This document shows positions 24,714 to 31,700 of a stretch of DNA of 64,000 bases, piece by piece. Origin of the DNA: Ruminococcus flavefaciens 007c (lineage in GTDB: Bacteria; Bacillota; Clostridia; Oscillospirales; Ruminococcaceae); contig NZ_ATAX01000026.1 of assembly GCF_000571935.1 (NCBI RefSeq), forward strand, positions 124,001 to 188,000, read 5' to 3'. Within the stretch, counting starts at the first letter, position 1. Each line of letters opens with the position of its first letter. A program made the translations under genes and the position numbers. The notes beneath the pieces are model-generated. The model was not told the origin of the DNA. It did no database searches and saw nothing but the letters and a program-made list of their open reading frames with translations.

Positions 24714-24790
24714 TGACAAGTATACTTGGTATGATTGTATTATAGCATTGCCAAGTGTACTTGTCAAGACTTTGCAAAGCAAACTTGTCA
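24714..24790. promoter_or_regulatory. Operator cluster for the XRE/DUF6442 operon
   Basis: Two palindromes, CAAGTATACTTG (24717-24728) and CAAGTGTACTTG (24752-24763), share the extended half-site ACTTGTCA/TGACAAGT. A third, weaker half-site, ACTTGTCA, lies at 24783-24790. One palindrome overlaps the promoter -35 and spacer and the other lies just past the start point, so a bound repressor would shut the promoter. Confidence 0.8.
24739..24767 (-). promoter_or_regulatory. Consensus promoter of the XRE/DUF6442 operon
   Basis: Minus strand TTGACA (24762-24767), 17-nt spacer, TATAAT (24739-24744): a perfect consensus promoter, probably kept off by the embedded operators. Confidence 0.88.
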
Positions 24791-24845
24791 GATTTGTATG
24801 AATATACAATTTGATATAGTCAAAACATAACAGTTTGCACAATAA

Positions 24846-24873
24846 TGTAGAGGCACACAGTGTGCGCCCGTCA
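24846..24873. repeat. TGTAG-type palindromic repeat (short copy)
   Basis: TGTAGAGGC at the left, then an ACACAGTGTG core and GCCCGTCA at the right. It has the same layout as the arms of the neighbouring 71-bp element and ends like the arm at 56564-56591 (GCCCGTCA). Confidence 0.55.
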
Positions 24874-24901
24874 ATCCCCACGTAAATTATGTATGACCAT
24901 T

Positions 24902-24972
24902 TGTAGGGGCGGCGTTCCGCCGCCCGCAAGATTCGATGATATCAGCACGGGCTGCCAAAGGCAGCCCCTACA
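24902..24972. repeat. 71-bp element with TGTAGGGGC terminal inverted repeats (MITE-like)
   Basis: The ends are TGTAGGGGC and GCCCCTACA. Inside are two hairpins, GGGCGGCG/CGCCGCCC (24907-24925) and GGGCTGCC/GGCAGCCC (24949-24967), with about 23 nt between. It has no coding capacity. The outer arms match solo or paired copies elsewhere in the window. Confidence 0.75.
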
Positions 24973-25042
24973 GCGCGGAGACCGCGCCGCCTTGCCACGT
25001 TGACGCTTGTTTCACTTGCTCACAATCATCAATGTGGATAGG

Positions 25043-25083
25043 GTGCAGCGTCACGCTGCAAAAAAGGGCGGAATTATCCGCCC
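25043..25083 (-). terminator. Terminator region downstream of cellobiose phosphorylase
   Basis: On the minus strand, stem GGGCGGA/TCCGCCC (25066-25083) is followed by six U residues. A second small hairpin TGCAGCG/CGCTGCA (25043-25059) follows. Confidence 0.85.
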
Positions 25084-25105
25084 TTTCTTAGTTCTAAGTT
25101 CTTAA

Positions 25106-27523
25106 TTAACCGAGAACTACCTTTATCTCGTTTACGTCTTTGAGCTTGTCCGCAGGAACATAATTGCCTGTGAGCTTCTCGCCGTTGAGAGTTATCTCCT
25201 TTACTCCGCTCTGAACGTGTGCGGAGTTGTCAACAGCGATGTTGAGCTTCTTGCCGCGGAAGTTCTTCTCGATCCTGAAGCCGTCCCACTTTGCAGGGAT
25301 CGAAGGAGCAATGGTCAGACCGCCCAGGTCGGGACGCATACCGCAGATACCTTCAACACAGCCTACCATTACTGTGGAAGCTGTACCTGTGAGCCAGTGA
25401 ACGTGTGAACGTCCCTCGTAAGGAGAAGCCTTCGACTCGGTGAACTGACCGTGAACGTAGGGCTCCATAACACGTATCTCAGCCTTGTCGTTCATAGCGG
25501 CAGGTGAGCTTTCGAGGAAGTACTCGAATGCGCGGTCGCCGTGTCCGAGGAGAGATTCCGCAAGTATCAGCCAGCCCTGAGACTGTGAGAAGATACCGCC
25601 GTTTTCCTTTGTATCGAGATTGAATACCTGCATGAGAGCGCCCTTGAAGTGGTGATACTTGTAAGGAGGCTCAAGGAGCTTGGCTCCGTAAGGTGTATTG
25701 AGTATATCATGAACGCTGTTCATAGCCTTTTCAGCCTGTTCGTCAGATGCAAAGCGTGATATTACGCTCCAGCTCTGAGGATTGAGCCACATATTTGCCT
25801 CTGGATCCTTCTTTGCACCGACGATAACGCCGTTGTCGCGGATGCCGCGGATAAATCTGTCCTCGTCCCAGCACTTTTCAAGGGCGTCGCCAAGCTTCTT
25901 CTGAGCGCCATCGAGGTATGCGATATAATCTGTATCATTCTTGTCCTTAGCCATGTCGCGCATTACGTTCATAGCATAGTAGAGCTGGAATGCCACGAAT
26001 GTGGACTCGCCCTGAGCACCGAGGCGGAGACAGTCGTTCCAGTCGGCGTGGAGGCCTGCGGGCATATCGTGACTGCCGAGACGCTCCATAGAGAAGCGGA
26101 TAGCGTTCTTGAGGTGCTCGTAAACAGTAGCCTTTCCGCCGCCCTCTTCCGCGTAAGTGATTACTTCATCGAGGAAGCCCTTGTTTCCGCTTTCGCCGAG
26201 GTACTTCACGATAGTGGGGAAGAGCCACAGTGCGTCGTCTGCACGGTATGAGGGGTGACCTGTTTCCTTAGCGTAAACGCTGTGCTCGTCGTTCTCGTCG
26301 GGGCAGGTCTCGTGGCCTGCATTGTGGTCGAATTTAACAAGAGGAAGTCCGCCGCCGTTGCTTACCTGAGCGGAGAGCATGAAGCGGATCTTTTCGGCTG
26401 CCATTTCGGGATCGAGGTGAATGATACCCTGTATGTCCTGAACTGTATCACGGTAGCCGTAGCCGTTTCTGAGGCCGCAGTATACGAATGAAGCTGCTCT
26501 TGACCAGATGAATGTAATGAAGCACTGATAAGCGTTCCATACATTGATCATGTTGTTGAACTCGTCGGAAGGAGTATCAACCCTGAAGTTGGAGAGCTGG
26601 CCGTGCCAGTAGTCCTTCAGCTGCTTTACCTCGGCGTCCACCTTGCCTGCTGCCTTGTATTCCTCAAGTATTGCAGCAGCCTCGGGATCCTTGCGCTCGC
26701 CGAGTACGAATATGAATTCCTTTGTCTCGCCGGGAGCAAGTGTTATATCGCTCTGGAGAGCGCCGCAGGAATTGGAATTGTAGTTCATTACATTGCTGCA
26801 TTTGCCGTTCTCAACAGCGATAGGATTAGAGAATGTTCTGTACGGACCGATGAAGTCGCTGAGACTTCCGCAGCTTGCGGTAACCGGCTGACCGACCATG
26901 CCGAAGAAGCGCTCCTGACCGTTGTAGCCGTTCTCGTCGAAGCCTGTATTCTCGTTCATGTGCTGGATTATACGGTTTCCGCCCTCAAAGCTTGTGCGTG
27001 TTATGAAAAGAGTGTACTGGAGATTTACCTGATCCTGCTCGTAGTTGGGCTCGTTGGTGAACTCGATGAAGCCGAATACAGACAGCTTTCTCTCCTTATC
27101 GGAGCTGTTTGTGAGCTTTGCTCTCCATACCTCATAGGTCTTTCCGTAGGGAACGTAATATGTAGTTTCGGACTTTATTCCTGAATACTCCGCAGATATA
27201 ACTGTATAGGCGGTGCCGTGGCGGCATTCGCTCTTGTACTGGTCAAGGGGCTTGCCTACGGGCTGCCATGAAGCCGACCAGTAGTCCGCATTATCATTGT
27301 CTCTGATATAAATGTAGCGTCCCGGGAGAGCCATTTCAGAATTGAAGCGGAAGCGTGAAAGTCTTCCGTTGGCACCCGATTTTACAAAGCTGTAGCCTGC
27401 TGCATTGTTTGAGATCATAGCGCCGTACTCGGGATCGCCAAGGTAATTTGCCCATGGTGCGGGAGTGGCGGGGTTTGTGATGACGTATTCTTTGTTTTCT
27501 AAATCAAAGTGTCCGTACTGCAT
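25106..27523 (-). CDS. cbp: Cellobiose phosphorylase (GH94)
   Basis: 805 residues, close to the 810-820 of known cellobiose phosphorylases. It starts MQYGHFDLENKEYVITNPAT, PAPWANYLG, typical for the GH94 N-terminal beta-sandwich. The catalytic (alpha/alpha)6 barrel carries the general-acid Asp in LHADWNDCLRLG (about 490) and RDTVQDIQGI (about 360). The phosphate-site neighbourhood is near GRSHVHWLTGTAS (about 700). It splits cellobiose with phosphate to glucose-1-phosphate and glucose in the cytosol, saving ATP in cellulose degraders. No signal peptide. Related GH94 phosphorylases cannot be wholly excluded. Single-gene unit with a clear promoter and terminator. Confidence 0.92.
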   Translation of the reverse strand: MQYGHFDLENKEYVITNPATPAPWANYLGDPEYGAMISNNAAGYSFVKSGANGRLSRFRFNSEMALPGRYIYIRDNDNADYWSASWQPVGKPLDQYKSECRHGTAYTVISAEYSGIKSETTYYVPYGKTYEVWRAKLTNSSDKERKLSVFGFIEFTNEPNYEQDQVNLQYTLFITRTSFEGGNRIIQHMNENTGFDENGYNGQERFFGMVGQPVTASCGSLSDFIGPYRTFSNPIAVENGKCSNVMNYNSNSCGALQSDITLAPGETKEFIFVLGERKDPEAAAILEEYKAAGKVDAEVKQLKDYWHGQLSNFRVDTPSDEFNNMINVWNAYQCFITFIWSRAASFVYCGLRNGYGYRDTVQDIQGIIHLDPEMAAEKIRFMLSAQVSNGGGLPLVKFDHNAGHETCPDENDEHSVYAKETGHPSYRADDALWLFPTIVKYLGESGNKGFLDEVITYAEEGGGKATVYEHLKNAIRFSMERLGSHDMPAGLHADWNDCLRLGAQGESTFVAFQLYYAMNVMRDMAKDKNDTDYIAYLDGAQKKLGDALEKCWDEDRFIRGIRDNGVIVGAKKDPEANMWLNPQSWSVISRFASDEQAEKAMNSVHDILNTPYGAKLLEPPYKYHHFKGALMQVFNLDTKENGGIFSQSQGWLILAESLLGHGDRAFEYFLESSPAAMNDKAEIRVMEPYVHGQFTESKASPYEGRSHVHWLTGTASTVMVGCVEGICGMRPDLGGLTIAPSIPAKWDGFRIEKNFRGKKLNIAVDNSAHVQSGVKEITLNGEKLTGNYVPADKLKDVNEIKVVLG

Positions 27524-27587
27524 ATATCATTTCTCCTTCTGAGCTGCCGTCGGACAGTGCTTTCCTCGGGCAGAAAATATCACATTA

Positions 27588-27616
27588 ATTATATCATCAA
27601 ATAACAGTTTTGACAA
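27588..27616 (-). promoter_or_regulatory. Promoter for cellobiose phosphorylase
   Basis: Minus strand TTGTCA (27611-27616), 17-nt spacer, TATAAT (27588-27593), about 65 nt upstream of the ATG. Confidence 0.75.
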
Positions 27617-27799
27617 GGGGGTATTGATGAACATATCGTAAACAACTGGCTGAAAACCGAGGTTTTTTGATACAGCTTGTAATATTTTATCACAATTGTG
27701 CTGAGAGTTTATAACATGGTCCGGAATACTTTCCGTAAGGATTTTTTGCTCTGAATTTTGAGAATTGTGGTGCTGTACGTGCAAGGTATGCAGAGAGTA

Positions 27800-27828
27800 T
27801 TGATTTTTTTTACTGCTCAATTTATAAT
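27800..27828 (+). promoter_or_regulatory. Promoter for LytTR regulator operon
   Basis: TTGATT (27800-27805), 17-nt spacer, TATAAT (27823-27828), 56 nt before the ATG at 27884. Between this and the divergent phosphorylase promoter (27617-27799) I see no further feature. Confidence 0.7.
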
Positions 27829-27883
27829 AATAACAGATAAGCTTATCGGTGATACAGGGAATAAAGGAGGCGGTCATTCGGAA

Positions 27884-28330
27884 ATGAAAATAAAATTGCT
27901 TGTCAGCGATGAACATTATGACTCCATAGCGGCTGAACTTATAAAAAAAGGCATAGATATCGACGATGATGCTGAGCTCATACTCTCCGAGCAGAATGTT
28001 ACGGTATCGCATCTTATAGCGCGGCGCAATGAGGAGATATACAGGCTCGAAACAAAAGATATCTCGCATATAGAGAGTTTTGCACATGATATAGTAGCAT
28101 ATTGCGGCAGTGAGGAATACAGACTGTCTGAGACGCTCAGGCGTCTTGTTGAGATACTTGATCCGAAGGAGTTCATACGTGTGAGCAACTCGGTCATTGT
28201 ATCGCTGTCGCACATAAAAAGCATACGCCCCGCATTGTCGCAGAAGTTCCTGCTGACTATGAAAAACGGTGCAAAGGTCGATGTTACGCGGACATATTAC
28301 TACATATTCAAGGAATTTATGGGAATATAA
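27884..28330 (+). CDS. LytTR-type DNA-binding regulator
   Basis: 148 residues from the ATG at 27884 with AAAGGAGG about 13 nt upstream; the open frame before it overlaps the promoter. The N-terminal 50 residues form a small alpha/beta part, followed by a LytTR domain (about 50-148) with IARRNEEIYRLETKDISHIE, EYRLSETLRRLVEIL, FIRVSNSVIVSLSHIKSIRP and a final VDVTRTYYYIFKEFMG. Short stand-alone LytTR regulators usually pair with a membrane protein that controls them. A two-TM protein gene follows 12 nt downstream. Confidence 0.88.
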   Translation: MKIKLLVSDEHYDSIAAELIKKGIDIDDDAELILSEQNVTVSHLIARRNEEIYRLETKDISHIESFAHDIVAYCGSEEYRLSETLRRLVEILDPKEFIRVSNSVIVSLSHIKSIRPALSQKFLLTMKNGAKVDVTRTYYYIFKEFMGI

Positions 28331-28342
28331 GGAGGGGTGAAC

Positions 28343-29095
28343 ATGAGAGCAGGAATAAATATTTTAAGCATCATTATCCCTATAGCGATAGTGCTGATGA
28401 TAACGGTAATAGCATTTGCGGTTTATAAGATATCATATAAACGCAAGATAAACAAACGTCTTGCAGAGGGCAGAGATGCTGATATAAAACCAATGATGTC
28501 GCCTGTGAAGTTTGTGGTGACAACACTTCTGGGAACGATCATCGGACTGATAATTGTGTGGCTGATAGTAATATCAGTTTTCAGTGCAAAAGTGAGCAAG
28601 CAGAAAAAAGAGCTTGCAGTATATCCGAGTATAGCTTTTTTAAGAGATGAAATACTTGATGATTCGCTGTTTGCGGGATATAAATTCGGCGATGATATAA
28701 AAGGATATATGCACTTTTCAGAAAAATACGACGATACACTGCTGGAGATATATGTTGCAAAACAGGGTGTGTACGAAATGTTTCCGACGATCCTTGTTGC
28801 TTCGGACTATGTGGGCGACAGGAACAAAGACGATATAATAGCCTGTGAAAGAATAAAATACAGTTTTTACAATGAGAACTGGGGAGATATATTATGCCCC
28901 GATTCACTTGTGGCAATAGATGTCGGCGGATATAAGGGAGAGTTTACATTCAGCTATGATCTATATTACAGCAGTGATGCAGAGCATTTCCTGAATGAAG
29001 AGCCTGATGAAAGCTATAAATTTGATTTTAAGATACATGAGTCGGGCTCGATAGCCTGTCCGCAGCTGGGGCTTACAGTTGACAGCTGGGATTAA
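28343..29095 (+). CDS. Two-TM membrane protein cotranscribed with LytTR regulator
   Basis: 250 residues from the ATG at 28343 (AAGGAGGGG upstream). Two hydrophobic segments (about 8-30 and 58-82) flank a short basic loop (YKRKINKRLAEGRDAD), followed by a polar domain of about 165 residues with aromatic-rich beta-type sequence. It is not the usual four-TM DUF3021 partner of LytTR proteins, but has the same position. It may sense an extracellular cue and inhibit or activate the regulator. No family recognised. Confidence 0.65.
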   Translation: MRAGINILSIIIPIAIVLMITVIAFAVYKISYKRKINKRLAEGRDADIKPMMSPVKFVVTTLLGTIIGLIIVWLIVISVFSAKVSKQKKELAVYPSIAFLRDEILDDSLFAGYKFGDDIKGYMHFSEKYDDTLLEIYVAKQGVYEMFPTILVASDYVGDRNKDDIIACERIKYSFYNENWGDILCPDSLVAIDVGGYKGEFTFSYDLYYSSDAEHFLNEEPDESYKFDFKIHESGSIACPQLGLTVDSWD

Positions 29096-29115
29096 AAAAA
29101 GAATAAAAGAGAGTC

Positions 29116-29150
29116 AACAGGCGGCACTATCGGCCGCCTGTTCTGTTTTC
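29116..29150 (+). terminator. Terminator of the LytTR operon
   Basis: A 10-bp perfect stem AACAGGCGGC/GCCGCCTGTT with a 7-nt loop, followed by a T-rich stretch. Confidence 0.8.
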
Positions 29151-29234
29151 CGGGCATTATACAAGGTTGTCTGGCCATTCGGTGCTTTCGCTGTTACATA
29201 TGTCATTCGGGAAGTGACGGCTGTCCTTGATAAA

Positions 29235-29298
29235 ATGACAATCGTCATCTTCACAAAGTACGAAATTCGAGTATAATAAAAGCATAGGGTTGCGCAAC
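29235..29298 (+). promoter_or_regulatory. Promoter flanked by two palindromes
   Basis: TTCACA (29250-29255), 16-nt spacer, TATAAT (29272-29277). ATGAC-AATC-GTCAT (29235-29248) abuts the -35 upstream, and GTTGCGCAAC (29289-29298) lies just after the expected start point. The transcript leader to the ATG at 29365 is about 80 nt. Confidence 0.6.
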
Positions 29299-29364
29299 AC
29301 CTGAAACAAACGAAAGTCAACATCAAAAATTTATTATCTATATTATTTATTAAGGAGAATTATT

Positions 29365-30021
29365 ATGAAGGTTAATTTTAAGAAGATTTTTACAGCATTC
29401 GCAGCTACAGTTATGTGTGCAGTTCCAATGTCAGGTTCGTTTTCCGCAAGTGCAGCGGGCGAGACAAATCGTATAGCAGAATTCACTGCTCAGACAAAAC
29501 AGAATGAAGCCGTGGTAGAGCTTGCAAGAGTTCAGGCAGTTACCGGTGTTAAAGCTACGCAAGAGGCAGCTACGGTTTTTGGTGGCAGAGTTACAGCATT
29601 TGATCCCGATCACGGCTGCGGAAGTGTTCCGCTCAAGATACGCAAGAAGGGCAGGATCATCGTTATCATCAGAGGCGGCGTTATCATAATCATCATCATC
29701 GTTGATGGTGTTCCGACAATCGTAGGCCCCAGAGATCCCCGCGTAAGAAATTATGATCTTGTGAACTTCAGAGGATTTGAAACTATCAATGCAAAGACAT
29801 ATGGCGAGATTGACAAGTTTGTAGGCAACAGAACAGTTACTAATACCATCATCAGAGAGATGAATGCTATCGACAGAAACAATGCTATTGCAGTTGCAGA
29901 GCGTATTCCTGCTACAAGTGCTATCGGTGAGAGAGTTACCGTTTCAGGTATAGAAAAAGAACGCATTTCAAATGTAAAGAACGAAATTGTTTTCGAGCAG
30001 GGAGCTATAAACAGATTCTGA
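29365..30021 (+). CDS. Secreted protein with Ile-rich core, unknown function
   Basis: 218 residues. A signal peptide ends near FSASAAG (about 28-33). The mature part has a polar helix-rich stretch, then an unusual hydrophobic block (about 94-115) where runs of Ile/Val flank RGG and DGVPTIVGP, and finally a polar C-terminus. The Ile block is too broken by charged and Gly residues to be a classic membrane span and looks like stacked beta strands. AAGGAG precedes the ATG. It follows the LytTR operon and may be its target. No family recognised. Confidence 0.65.
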   Translation: MKVNFKKIFTAFAATVMCAVPMSGSFSASAAGETNRIAEFTAQTKQNEAVVELARVQAVTGVKATQEAATVFGGRVTAFDPDHGCGSVPLKIRKKGRIIVIIRGGVIIIIIIVDGVPTIVGPRDPRVRNYDLVNFRGFETINAKTYGEIDKFVGNRTVTNTIIREMNAIDRNNAIAVAERIPATSAIGERVTVSGIEKERISNVKNEIVFEQGAINRF

Positions 30022-30086
30022 TTACAGGTTCAGAGAATATTTATAGCAAAGCTTAATAAGGGTGGTAAAGAGATTTAATATACGCG

Positions 30087-30131
30087 AAAAGCTGCCCCGG
30101 GAGTCGTAACGAGACTCCCGGGGCAGCTTTT
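30087..30131. terminator. Strong bidirectional terminator
   Basis: A perfect 19-bp stem (30087-30105 with 30113-30131) and a 7-nt loop, flanked by A- and T-runs. It lies between the Ile-rich secreted protein gene and the convergent ChW gene. Confidence 0.92.
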
Positions 30132-30136
30132 CTGTG

Positions 30137-30171
30137 CAAAAAAAGGAACTGCGGTATATACCGCAGTTCCT
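30137..30171 (-). terminator. Terminator of the ChW-repeat gene
   Basis: A perfect 28-nt palindrome (30144-30171) followed on the minus strand by seven or more U residues. Confidence 0.88.
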
Positions 30172-30177
30172 GAGTTT

Positions 30178-31317
30178 TTAACCTTCGTAGCGAAGGATAT
30201 AGTTTATGCCGAAATTATTGAATTCAGAAAGAGTGCGCGGGCCATAGGACCAGCCGCCGAAGCGAGATGAGAAGCTTATCTGTCCGGAAGCGCCCCATAC
30301 TTCAAGGAATGTTGCATTGCCGTTTGCATCTATATCATAAACGATGGCACTGTGCTGATCTACGCCTGTTGTATTTTTATTTCCTGCTCTGACAATATCA
30401 CCTATCTTAAGAGTGCCTGCTGTTGAACCGCTGAGCTTTTTGAAACCGTTATGTACCGATCCGTATGCCCAGGAGTTCTGCTGACCGTCGATCTCGACTG
30501 TTGTACCCTTCTTGTTTGAAGCAACATTTGCCATTACATAATCGGCAAATCCGTAGCACTGGCTGCATCCTCTGTAAGAGAAGCTGTTCCAGCCATTTAC
30601 AGCACCTCTATTGTTTGAAGCGTAAGCAGGTGTCTTGCAGCTGGTAAAATAAGTTGAACCGTTAGTTGTCCAGTATTTATTGTTGGCATAGCCGTATTTA
30701 TTGCATACTGCCTGGATATCTGCTTTTGTTATCGTATTTGTTTCGGGAAGCGTGAGTTCCATATAAGGCTTCTGAGTGCCTCTGTCAAAGCTCGCATTTC
30801 TCTTGACTACCTTTATTTGAATGGCCTCAGCACGGACTCTTCCGCCGGTGGTACCTGCCGGTTCACCATTTTTAGCCCAGCCAAGCCAACCATAATGTGC
30901 AACGTGTAGTCGATAATATATATCGTACTTCTTAGCCATATCGTTTGTAAGCTTGATACGTACAGCCTCAATAGCTTTCTTTTCGTTTACTGTACCTACT
31001 GGATCATCGGAATCTACCCAATCTCCCCAACCTTTAGACTGTACGTGTGCCTGATATCTAACACCGTCAAATCTGATTCTTAAAGCTTCAAGTCTTAATG
31101 AGTCGCCTGTTGTGCCGGCAGTTTCACCGCCGCTTACATAGCTCAACCATCCCTTGGACTGTACGTGTGCTATGTATGATGCCTGAGGTATCGAATCTGC
31201 TGCCGAAGCAACAATGCTGCTGTTTGCAAAACCAATATTGAAAATAGGCTGTGTAGTTCCTGAAATTGTAGCGGCAACAAATAAAGCCACAATTCCTGCT
31301 GTGAGTTTCTTATTCAT
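30178..31317 (-). CDS. Secreted ChW-repeat protein with C-terminal Cys/His amidase-like domain
   Basis: 379 residues. Signal peptide to about residue 39 (Ala-rich ending ASAADS). Three ChW repeats (about 45-180) show the hallmark HVQSKGWLSYVSGGETAGT, HVQSKGWGDW and HVAHYGWLGWAKNGEPAGT, each with A-x-x-I(R/K). ChW modules are clostridial cell-surface binding repeats. The C-terminal half (about 235-379) has a likely catalytic Cys in SQCYGFADYVM and His in DQHSAIVYDI, as in CHAP/NlpC-type peptidases and amidases. It may cleave peptidoglycan or peptides at the cell surface. GGGAG precedes the ATG. Single-gene unit. Confidence 0.8.
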   Translation of the reverse strand: MNKKLTAGIVALFVAATISGTTQPIFNIGFANSSIVASAADSIPQASYIAHVQSKGWLSYVSGGETAGTTGDSLRLEALRIRFDGVRYQAHVQSKGWGDWVDSDDPVGTVNEKKAIEAVRIKLTNDMAKKYDIYYRLHVAHYGWLGWAKNGEPAGTTGGRVRAEAIQIKVVKRNASFDRGTQKPYMELTLPETNTITKADIQAVCNKYGYANNKYWTTNGSTYFTSCKTPAYASNNRGAVNGWNSFSYRGCSQCYGFADYVMANVASNKKGTTVEIDGQQNSWAYGSVHNGFKKLSGSTAGTLKIGDIVRAGNKNTTGVDQHSAIVYDIDANGNATFLEVWGASGQISFSSRFGGWSYGPRTLSEFNNFGINYILRYEG

Positions 31318-31578
31318 TTTTAATACTCCCTTTTTATATCATTTTTAAATTTGATTTGCAGATCGCTCTGCGTTCTGTGCTGTACAACATGATCATAGTA
31401 TATCATCAGATCCTGCTGACGGCAACGATCATGGAGTAAACAGGCGAAAAAAAGGAGTGAAACAGAATAAGGCGTGGAACTATTTTCCGGACGGTGCATA
31501 TTAGTAAATGAATAAGGAAAAGTTCCGCGGCATCATGGGCGGTCATGTTTTTTCACGGCACGGACAGCAGGAAAAATA

Positions 31579-31607
31579 TTGACAACTCAGAATCACAGTG
31601 ATATAAT
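31579..31607 (+). promoter_or_regulatory. Consensus promoter with palindromes upstream of the XRE-cupin-ligase fusion
   Basis: TTGACA (31579-31584), 17-nt spacer, TATAAT (31602-31607). The spacer contains ATCAC-A-GTGAT (31592-31602), and TTACGTAA lies near the start point (about 31613-31620). Either could be the operator of the HTH domain encoded downstream. Elsewhere between 31318 and 31578 I see only a small hairpin GCAGATCGCTCTGC near 31360. Confidence 0.75.
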
Positions 31608-31700
31608 TACAATTACGTAAGCACGGGCGGCTTTTGCTTTCGGGCAGGAGATATTTATTGCAGTTTTGCCCGTAGCAATACAGAAAGGAGCAGGCTTTAA

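Noticed and set aside
25217..27184. Plus-strand frames opposite cellobiose phosphorylase
   Set aside because: Shadow frames of the GH94 gene, with no ribosome sites or family features.
27527..28213. 228-codon minus-strand frame
   Set aside because: It lies opposite the LytTR gene and across both divergent promoters, and its product resembles no protein family.
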